Shown: positions 57,301 through 64,000 of the stretch, one piece after another
Layout of the letters: each line of letters opens with the position of its first letter
Numbering within the stretch: position 1 is the stretch's first letter
Position numbers and translations under genes: made by a program
Notes under the pieces: generated by a model
Told to the model about the DNA's origin: nothing
The model's input: the letters and a program-made list of their open reading frames with translations, nothing else
Database searches by the model: none
NCBI GenBank assembly: GCA_963281155.1
Contig: CAUJLY010000003.1
Span: forward strand, 4,154,001-4,218,000
Direction of reading: 5' to 3'
DNA: 64,000 nt
From: Rhabditophanes sp. KR3021
Taxonomy: Eukaryota > Nematoda > Chromadorea > Rhabditida > Alloionematidae

Positions 57301-60300
57301 CCCGCAATTCGAAAGAGAGTTTATCGAAAAGTTGGATGACAGGGAATTGTACATCCCGCTGAAACAACGTTAAGTCTGGAAAGAATCATCCTAGCTGCTT
57401 TTCCAAGTTCATTGAATCTACTAACTAAACCTGAAATATTGGTGAGTGCGCTGACGTTGGAGATTATGAAAACAGTCAGTCGGATAGTGATGATGAGGAA
57501 AGTGACTCCCAATTGCAAAAAGCCGCTTACTAGATATTCTTTGTCATCCCACATTCAATTCCGTTCATACTAACAGCCACGTGACGCCCAACACAAATCC
57601 AACACCGATCTTGATGCTGAGGTCGTCATATCTGCAATTTGGCTTGGTTGGAGGAATGCAGTACTCGATAATGCCCTCTACGTTCTTTGCGACTCAAGTA
57701 ATGAAAATAGAATTATGCATAACTTCGAAGCCCCCTTAAGAAGGTTATTCTACATCGGCGAGTCAAAAAGAGATAATGATCACATCAAGAGGTTTGGTAG
57801 GAAGATACTAAAAGAACAACTTTTTGATCGCAAGGAACTAAGAATGAGTCAAGTTGATGCCAACAATATTATGACGTACAAGCTCCTAGTACCATCAAAG
57901 GAAGTCGCTAAGAATCTGGAGTACATCTTTTCTCACAAGTTTAAGCGACAGTACACAATTATGATCACGGGAATTATACATTCCATGAAATTGATCTACT
58001 CAACTCTGTGAACGTGTGTAAAATAGTTGACATCTTGGCTAAAATTCTCTTTGACCCCAAACTTATTATATAATTATCTTAAATTATCTTGTCTAATAAA
58101 AATGTTTACCAGTGCTTGCCCAAAACCAATCGAAATTGCGGTTAAGATCCACTCCAGCACAACAAATAGTATGGAAATAATTCTTTTTGCAAATTGCAGG
58201 TGATCTGTTTCTACGCCAAAGACGGTTCTAAAAAATAACTATATATTACATCGATTTACGTTAAAACTTACTGAGGTGTGGGAAAAAGCATAACCATCCT
58301 AAAATAATAAAAAGTAAATGAATAAAAATAATCAAGTATTTCACTTACTGGATTCATAACTGGCAAAATGTAGAAATCAACATTATCTAAATAGTTCTGA
58401 ATAACTGCATCAGACTTGTATCCTTTGACAAGTTTGTCAATCATGATAAGCGCTGAAATGTACCGATTAAAATAGCTTTTTGTGGGTGAATTTAAAATTT
58501 ATTTAATTTAACTCGAAGCAAGTAATTTGATATACCTATTTATGTTGTGAATACATATTGTGGCTTGAATATAAGGCTTATTACATTTCAATTAACCCTC
58601 TTTTGAAACTATTTAAGAAGTTCCAAAATGTTTATTTGATTATTTGATGCTTTGAAATTGAATCGAACCAACGTATGGACTTAGATACCTCATTTGTATC
58701 TTTATTATTAGATGTGTAATCTGTATCTTTTGTGAATTGCTTTTTTATTTTGTCAAGAAGTATTTTATGCATAATTTACATATTAGAGTCATATATAGAA
58801 ACAGGTTTCCGAAAATCGAGTCTTCTATGGCTGTCTAATGGCATTAGATATTTTTTAATTCACAATAGTAAATGCAAGATAAGAAAAAAAGGCAATATCA
58901 TTATGAAGAAAATCCACAGAAAACGCTAACTCAGATGTAACCCCAAGCCTAATACATACTATCAACAACCGTTTGTCAAGATGATACAACCGAGGGTAAG
59001 TATTATCAAACGATCAAGCCAACCAATCAAATTTTAGATGATGCCAATGTTTTAAGCCAGCAATTGTCTAGCGTCTCGACAGAAGAATTTAAAGTGCTCT
59101 AAGTGATGAGATACGAAATTTTGCTGAAATATTAGCAAATTATTATAATTTGTTCGAAGTTATCACTGATGCCAACATTCCATTGCTAATTTATCAAGAA
59201 TACTTTTTGGCAAAGAACATGAACTTAAGGAGTTTAATGGAAATACCCATGGTAAAATCACCTATAACACAAGAAGGTTAATTACAAGACTGTTGAACAT
59301 ACTTTTCTCGCAGTCAAGTTTGTGTGAAATGGTTATTACTATTCTTGAACAATTAAATGCTAACTTGCTAAAGTTGATTACATCGAACATAGCCGCTTTT
59401 GTGGTCAAGGCCTGTTTCTAAGGATAACGGGCTTCATAAAGTTTTTAATACGATGAGAGATGGCATATGTTAATTCACCACAAGAAGGTGTTCAACTTCA
59501 AAAGCAGTGTAAAAAGAGATATCAAAAACTCACTGATGACGAATTATGGAAGCATCTGGTGAAGAAACTAAAGAAAGCAGTTGATTGCAAATTATTCAAG
59601 GAAAAGCACTAAACCTGCGTCTAATTGGATGTTCCTGCTGGTATTGAATAAACAATATCTCATTAAATTAAAGAACAAATTTTTTATGTAGGAGTGTCCG
59701 ATGTGATGAAATTAGGATAACGGGAACATGCATGTTTCATTCCGTTAGACTCAAAGGAAAAAGATATAGAGCTATTGGATTAGAGTATACTATAATGCCT
59801 GAAATATGATATGTGCTAATTAATGTAACCGATTCAGGACAATCAAATTACGTATTTGAGACATCCTGACACTTTCAAAAGAATCAGTGAGTTTGCTCGT
59901 AAACGAATTTTCCACAACATTTTTTCTAATGTAATATATTTAGGATATTGTATTTAAATTTACCTGTTGCTGGGGATATCCACTCCCTGGCATGTATGGA
60001 TCCATCTATCCTAAAATTCAAGAGTTAAGATCATAAGTTAGAAAAGTTACCAAAATCCAATTTTTTTGCATCCGTATGGCTTCCTGGCACCAATTTTCAC
60101 AACAGTTAAACTTCTGTTTTCGTGAGTTTTGCCGATATCAATTAAAGTGATTAGTGAAGGATTTTCCATTTCGAGTTTTTGAAGATAATTTTCAATTCGT
60201 TCAATGGTATTATATTTATCGAATCTAAAGGCACTACTATCTCTCATCACACCACTTTCATTGGTGATATTTGAATTCCGTTCTCCTAAAATAGATTGTT

Positions 60301-61608
60301 GGAGATCGTCAATGGCAACCGTGTAATCTAATTGTTTTGAATCCATGTCTCTGGCAAATATTTTGGCGTCTTCGGGATTCACAGTAACATCGACAAGCCC
60401 TGCAATATCATTTACAAATAAGGATAAATTAAAAGTTTTAAACAGACTGCATACTAACAGTCGTTTTAAGTTTCAATTAGTTGATGTTTGGGAGAAGTGT
60501 ATGGTTGATTATCACAAACGATCAAATGTGTATAATTAATGATCCTGCTATGTGTCTGTTTGACAAAGATTCCATTCTAATTCTGGGTGAATACATGTCA
60601 AGAGAATTGAAGAGAAGGGTAAACTTGGTCGATTTGAAGAAACAGATACCTCGACTATTTATGACAACAATAACGTATCTGGAGAATTTCAATGTACACT
60701 ATGTAAATCTCGTTTTACGCTGGTTAGAAATTTCAACCGTCACTTAAAAGAAAGGAGATGCCTTGAATTAGTAAACAAAGGCATTGGATTCAACACAGAC
60801 ATCACTCCTGCTGCTATTAAGAAAGATTTAGATGAAATGAAAGCTGTAAAGATGATAAAGAATATTGGGTATACTTATCCTTTAATCCTACAATGCTTGG
60901 GTCAAAATAGAATTTCCCAGAAGCATTGGGAGCTCTTTTTGTATTGGTGAAACCTTCTATATAGAAGTAATTATAAATTCAATCGTGAATGGAGCTACAC
61001 ATTCACTGATAAGGAAAAGTCTTCCATAAGATTGTTGAAGCTGGCAGGAAATTAACCATTATTAAGAAACTCTGCCCTTCAAAAACATTGCCGAGAACGT
61101 TGAATGCATTCTCACTGATCATCTTGGACGTTAACTCACAAACACGGATTCTAGCAAGTATTCACTTCCTTGCACAATTCACATGTATCTAGAGCCTAAT
61201 AGCGCTGTCGCAGAGTTAGTTTTAAAAGATTTTAATATTTGTGAACCTTTAGAGTATGTTTTAAAGCGTTAAACCATTTTTGTTGTTGTTAATAAATTAA
61301 TTATCTTTTACTTACCCCCAATATGTGTTGGTGCTTGCCAAAAATCGAGTTCGTAAGGGGAATCATGGGCGAATAAATCTTTTAAATATTCTAAATTTTC
61401 TTGGTTACGAGGATTTATGCGGTACAATTTATAGCTAAAAATAATATAGAACATTTATGGGTGAGATATTCCTTTTTACTCACTCTTTGTAGTCTTTAGG
61501 TGCAGTATCGTCTTGGAAACGTCTATTCAAACGAGGTTTAAGAGCATGGGCTTGGAAGAGTAAAAAATAAATTGATAAAAATGCTAAGGCAATGTTTGAA
61601 CAAACCAT
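54367..61608 (-). CDS. Secreted M14A metallocarboxypeptidase with mucin-like linker and ShKT domain
   Basis: Exons (minus): 61608-61484, 61434-61316, 60399-60051, 60010-59964, 58452-58349, 58298-58272, 58227-58110, 56423-56154, 56108-54367; total 966 codons plus stop. Signal peptide MVCSNIALAFLSIYFLLFQA, M14 propeptide (YKLYRINPRNQENLEYL...DFWQAP), then the catalytic domain: zinc ligands in SIHAREW and LHSYSQL, substrate Arg in DLNRNFDWFW, SETYHG-like DLCHETYHG and catalytic Glu in FLIELRP. After that about 400 residues of Thr/Glu/Val mucin-like sequence and a six-Cys ShKT domain (HCKDYTSYC...CLPEC). Similar to nematode cuticle carboxypeptidases with ShKT. Three introns (1686, 1511 and 916 nt) hold antisense elements G, D and H; the others are 40-50 nt. 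Confidence 0.93.
54930..55200 (-). repeat. 39-bp tandem repeat coding a 13-residue mucin-like unit
   Basis: In the last carboxypeptidase exon, about seven units of STTEEVKVTTPEI follow each other, three of them nearly identical at DNA level. The flanks are looser TTxE repeats. Such Thr-rich arrays are typical of O-glycosylated linkers. The opposite strand is open by chance for 485 codons. Confidence 0.9.
56424..58109 (+). mobile_element. Antisense intronic element copy G (zinc-finger type) in carboxypeptidase
   Basis: Plus strand, opposite to the host. Start near 56671 (MKNLKNENKISLVELSYKA), own intron GTAAGC...CTTAG (about 56799-56843), then FLKSVTDFFKPVEKVGIVQL, VKPFLDEIEGGFVQSLMKK. Decayed middle, then ENRIMHNFEAPLRRLFYI, GESKRDNDHIKRFGRK, LFDRKELRMSQVDANN, VAKNLEYIFSHKFKRQ, and LLNSVNVCKIVDILAKILF after a frameshift. 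The second half aligns block by block with copy E. AATAAA at 58095-58100, directly before the host donor (GTAAAC read on the minus strand at 58109). No intact finger found in the decayed middle. Confidence 0.75.
58453..59963 (+). mobile_element. Antisense intronic element copy D (GIY-YIG type) in carboxypeptidase
   Basis: Plus strand, opposite to the host. An own intron (GTAAGTATT...TTTTAG, about 58995-59036) precedes ANVLSQQLSSVSTEEF, as the intron of copy A precedes [13 protein letters not shown]. Then EIRNFAEILANYYNLFEVI, NILFSQSSLCEMVITILEQL, KCKKRYQKLTDDELWKHLVK-like text (MAYVNSPQEGVQLQKQCKKR at 59460), IFYVGVSDVMK, REHACFIPLDSKEKDIELL, LEYTIM and VTDSGQSN near 59680-59880. Many stops. 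It shows that the GIY-YIG type once encoded a much longer protein than copies A-C suggest. Confidence 0.65.
60400..61315 (+). mobile_element. Antisense intronic element copy H (zinc-finger type) in carboxypeptidase
   Basis: Plus strand, opposite to the host. Contains the third finger with identical spacing C-x2-C-x12-H-x5-C (60693-60761: CTLCKSRF...NRHLKERRC) followed by LELVNKGIGFNTDITPAA. It lines up with copy F (STYYDNNN/SVDYYGDY before the finger, FNTD/FNVNRD after it). Ends with VAELVLKDFNICEPLEYVL and stop, as copy I does, then AATAAA at 61291-61296, 19 nt before the host donor. Broken by stops in between. Confidence 0.72.
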
Positions 61609-62772
61609 AGCACAAAACGTCTGATTGCTACCTTTGACTGGTGGTACCTTTTATAAGGGAACGTTTACACCAGACCGAGATTTGAAAAAGAAGAACGTCC
61701 TCCTTGGGCTCCCAAACTCTCAATCCGATTCGCACCCTCTTCACACACACATAAACCTTTGGTCAAAAGGTTACACGTTGTTGTATTATATTATATTATG
61801 TTGGACACGTCTGTGTTGAGATTTGTGTTGTAGGTACATAGAAAGCAGTTATAAGTCCAAACTACCCAACCCCTTTATCACTCTCTTTATCATTCTCTTA
61901 ATCATTCTATCTGCCCAGTGTCTTACACCTAAGAATCGTGTCGGAGCTTTTTTCGGTTTTAAACTGGTTTCCAGGTCGGTAATCTTCCAAATTGTATTAA
62001 CCCCAGTACAAGAATATAACAGAATGTACAAACCATAAAAGAAAGTTCAGAATTTACATCAATTTGCAAAAGTTGCATAAACTCGAATGTACAGAAATTA
62101 TTTCTAAATACAATGCCCGTTCCATTTTTTTAACATTCCGATGAATGTCTCATTATCGACATTAACAGCCTCAATCAAACATCACTTTCATTATATTAGT
62201 TGATTATATAAGAAATAATCTGTCAAGTTCAATTAAAGTCTTTTGTCGAGTGCAATTGTAATATTGTGGTCAATTATCAAAGAAGATCTGTCGCTAAACA
62301 ATATTATATTAAAGATAACGACAAGGTTGAATATGAAAAGAACTTATGTGATGAAATAGTACCAATTTATTCATATGGGAATCAAATATTAAGTTGATGA
62401 GAAAAAGCGTGCCTTTTACAAGTGTACGTACAAATTTTGTCTTTATGGTACCAACAAATTTTGATATTGTAAGTAAATTTATTGTCGGTACCAATTTTGT
62501 TTTTATTGTCCAAACAACAAAATTGTTTTTATCAAAGTGTCAACAATGAATATTTTGACGTTAAATATGTATATCTATAATAATCTCTTTATATCCATAG
62601 TAATCTCCTTTTTGGAGGGAGCAAAAAATATTCAAAAACCACCTAGTTTAAACGAAGTACCTTTATGTAAAGAGTATTACATCGCAAATACTTATGTGTA
62701 GTTAAGCAAATTAAACGCATTTTCAAAGTTAAACATAAGTATATTTGATCAAAAATTTAATTAAAAAATGTG
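61609..62772. other. Intergenic region upstream of carboxypeptidase
   Basis: About 1.16 kb between two minus-strand genes; contains the carboxypeptidase promoter by position (a CCTTTTATAAGGGAAC stretch at 61648-61663 includes a TATA-like TTATAA, unproven). Open frames here (61625-62038 +, 61849-62494 -) look like chance. Confidence 0.5.
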
Positions 62773-63708
62773 TCACTCAATGTTCACTTGAACTGAATAT
62801 ATTTTTCCGTCATCTAGAACTCCAAGTTTACGCGAAATGCTGTCATATGTCAGTGAGGTAATATTTCCATAAGACGTCCAATGATTTCCTCCTCTAAGTA
62901 AGAAGTTTTCCTTTTTCATGACATATTTGTTTCTTATCAAGTCAAATATTGGCAAAACACGACATTTATATCCCTCACAATCTATCGCATAAAGTATCCC
63001 ACACGTAATGAAAGTGTTTCTAATAGGCCTATCAAATTTGTTTAATCGGATTGTTTTGATTTCTTTTAACGTTTTTGGTTCCAAACGACTAACAGTCAAG
63101 TGATTATGTTCATCTCTATTGTAAATAAGCCAAAGGTGATTTTCTGAGTAATGCAGGGCTGAAGAGCCCTCGATCTGGTAGTAGATGTTTCGATTGATAA
63201 GACTGTTGATTTTCCTATGACCCATACCTTTTTGAGTCTTGGTATTATATGAAGAAATAAAAGATCCATCTTCAGAAATATAATAAATTGTATTGTTTGC
63301 GTGGGAGTAAGCGTGATTATACCCCGTAAAGGGGAAGGAAAGAGTATGAATTGTTTGAGGGTCTGAAAAATCTATTTTCCCGGGGTTGTCGAGAATTTCA
63401 AAAATTGCATATCCTCTGTCGTATTCGGTGATAAACCACGAATTGCCGCTTTTGATGATGCCACCTTGCTTCATCCTTCTTTCGTCATGCAGAACTTTCT
63501 GACCTAATCCGATTACCCTGTTGCATTTTCGTTTCTTTTTTGAAATAACTTGCTGCTGGTCACTTTCTTTTTTGATACTTTCTTTTTTCGTATTTTCTTC
63601 TCTTCTGTATTCCGGTCCTTGTTTGCCTTGGTTCAGCGTCATCACGACTACATCTTGGGAACTAATTTGGTTTCTTTTGTTAGCACACATGGCCTTCATC
63701 ATATCATC
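62773..63708 (-). CDS. Olfactomedin-domain protein (5' end not resolved)
   Basis: The 3' exon, 309 codons from the first Met to the stop. A basic Lys/Arg-rich stalk (KKRKCNRVIGLGQK) is followed by an olfactomedin beta-propeller: SWFITEYDRGYAIFEILDN, PFTGYNHAYSHANNTIYYIS, NLWLIYN-like HLWLIYNRDEHNHLTV, RNTFITCGILYAIDCEGY and ITSLTYDSISRKLGVLDDG. This resembles extracellular OLF proteins (gliomedin, nematode UNC-122). TTTTAG directly precedes 63708, so this is an internal or last exon. The secretion or transmembrane signal and any collagen repeats would lie further right, beyond the window or in an unrecognised exon. Cys residues at the stalk and in CGILYAIDCEGYKC could form the family disulphide. 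Confidence 0.82.
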   Translation of the reverse strand, partial: DDMMKAMCANKRNQISSQDVVVMTLNQGKQGPEYRREENTKKESIKKESDQQQVISKKKRKCNRVIGLGQKVLHDERRMKQGGIIKSGNSWFITEYDRGYAIFEILDNPGKIDFSDPQTIHTLSFPFTGYNHAYSHANNTIYYISEDGSFISSYNTKTQKGMGHRKINSLINRNIYYQIEGSSALHYSENHLWLIYNRDEHNHLTVSRLEPKTLKEIKTIRLNKFDRPIRNTFITCGILYAIDCEGYKCRVLPIFDLIRNKYVMKKENFLLRGGNHWTSYGNITSLTYDSISRKLGVLDDGKIYSVQVNIE

Positions 63709-64000
63709 CTAAAACATTTTGGAGTTACTTAGCTGGGAGCAATTTGATGTTGAGATTAAATGAATTCAACTGAGGTTATACAAGGATAAATTGAAGTGCT
63801 AATTCCTCTTAAATACTAGTTTAAGCCAGCTAAGTAATAGATTTCTCACAAGTATATTCTAACATCCAAAACTTTATCTTCACTAAAACGGTGAAAATTG
63901 GTGATGACAAAAAACAGTCATATAACAAGTGTTCTTTTGAAGAACATTATCAATCTCACACATCTACACTTCCTTACATTTGTAAGAAGTCTTTGCACTC
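63709..64000. other. Right edge: intron or upstream of olfactomedin gene
   Basis: About 290 nt with no open frame of note. Because the preceding exon starts at an acceptor, this is probably intron or 5' UTR. Confidence 0.4.

Noticed and set aside
620..61315. The intronic elements as retrotransposons or classical DNA transposons
   Set aside because: No reverse transcriptase, transposase DDE motif, poly(A) tail, terminal inverted repeats or clear target duplications could be seen; several copies keep introns. Decay could hide such features, so this is not excluded genome-wide.
61849..62494. Short open frames upstream of the carboxypeptidase
   Set aside because: Overlap each other on both strands, no similarity and no splice structure.
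1..64000. CRISPR arrays, operons or bacterial contamination
   Set aside because: No regularly spaced repeats; introns and metazoan families throughout.

Overview
This is a 64-kb piece of an AT-rich animal nuclear genome, most likely a nematode. The evidence is multi-exon genes with very small introns (many 38-60 nt, GT...TTTTAG), metazoan gene families (LIM homeobox, K2P and DEG/ENaC channels, MADF-BESS, olfactomedin), and nematode-style features: a degenerin with an AHGIP gate motif, a zinc carboxypeptidase with a C-terminal ShKT domain, and many ATGs a few bases after a TTTTAG acceptor, as expected for spliced-leader trans-splicing. The species cannot be named from this window. All gene models below were assembled by hand from splice sites and reading phase; nearly all sum to an exact multiple of three.

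Layout, left to right: BCS1 AAA chaperone (-); a decayed tyrosine-phosphatase relic (-); ABCB7 transporter (+); TMEM50 (+); a Tudor-domain protein (+); an Lhx1/5-type (LIN-11) LIM-homeobox gene (-); a DEG/ENaC channel (-) with a tRNA-Phe(GAA) gene in one intron; CDKAL1 (-); hexokinase (+); a K2P potassium channel (-); ORC5 (-) divergent from listerin/LTN1 (+); 6-pyruvoyl-tetrahydropterin synthase (+); a PHAF1/C16orf70-like gene (-) whose 6-kb intron holds a leucine-rich-repeat membrane protein gene (+); a MADF-BESS regulator (+); FAM32A (-) divergent from VPS51 (+); a mucin-linked, ShKT-bearing M14 carboxypeptidase (-); and an olfactomedin-domain gene (-) reaching the right edge. These are mostly unrelated housekeeping or neuronal genes. 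Mitochondrial assembly and Fe-S export (BCS1, ABCB7) are the only obvious functional neighbours.

The unexpected layer is a dispersed family of 0.5-1.7 kb gene-like elements inside introns of seven of these genes: BCS1, TMEM50, hexokinase (2), PHAF1, MADF-BESS, VPS51 (2) and carboxypeptidase (3). I recognise eleven copies, one of them (J, second hexokinase copy) weakly. All eleven lie antisense to the host gene. Several encode, in decayed form, either a GIY-YIG-like nuclease module resembling LEM-3/ANKLE1 or a protein with a single C-x2-C-x12-H-x5-C zinc finger. Several have their own N-terminal exon and short intron, and eight have an AATAAA signal close to the end that abuts the host 5' splice site or ratchet point.

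In five hosts the insertion lies exactly at (or, in hexokinase, one base past) the 3' end of an ordinary 45-50-nt intron. This gives AG|GT zero-length exons (recursive-splicing ratchet points). In hexokinase it gives a one-base exon that is required to keep the reading frame. The elements therefore look like intron-mimicking mobile sequences that are removed by the host spliceosome. I consider this the main candidate for an undescribed system in the window.
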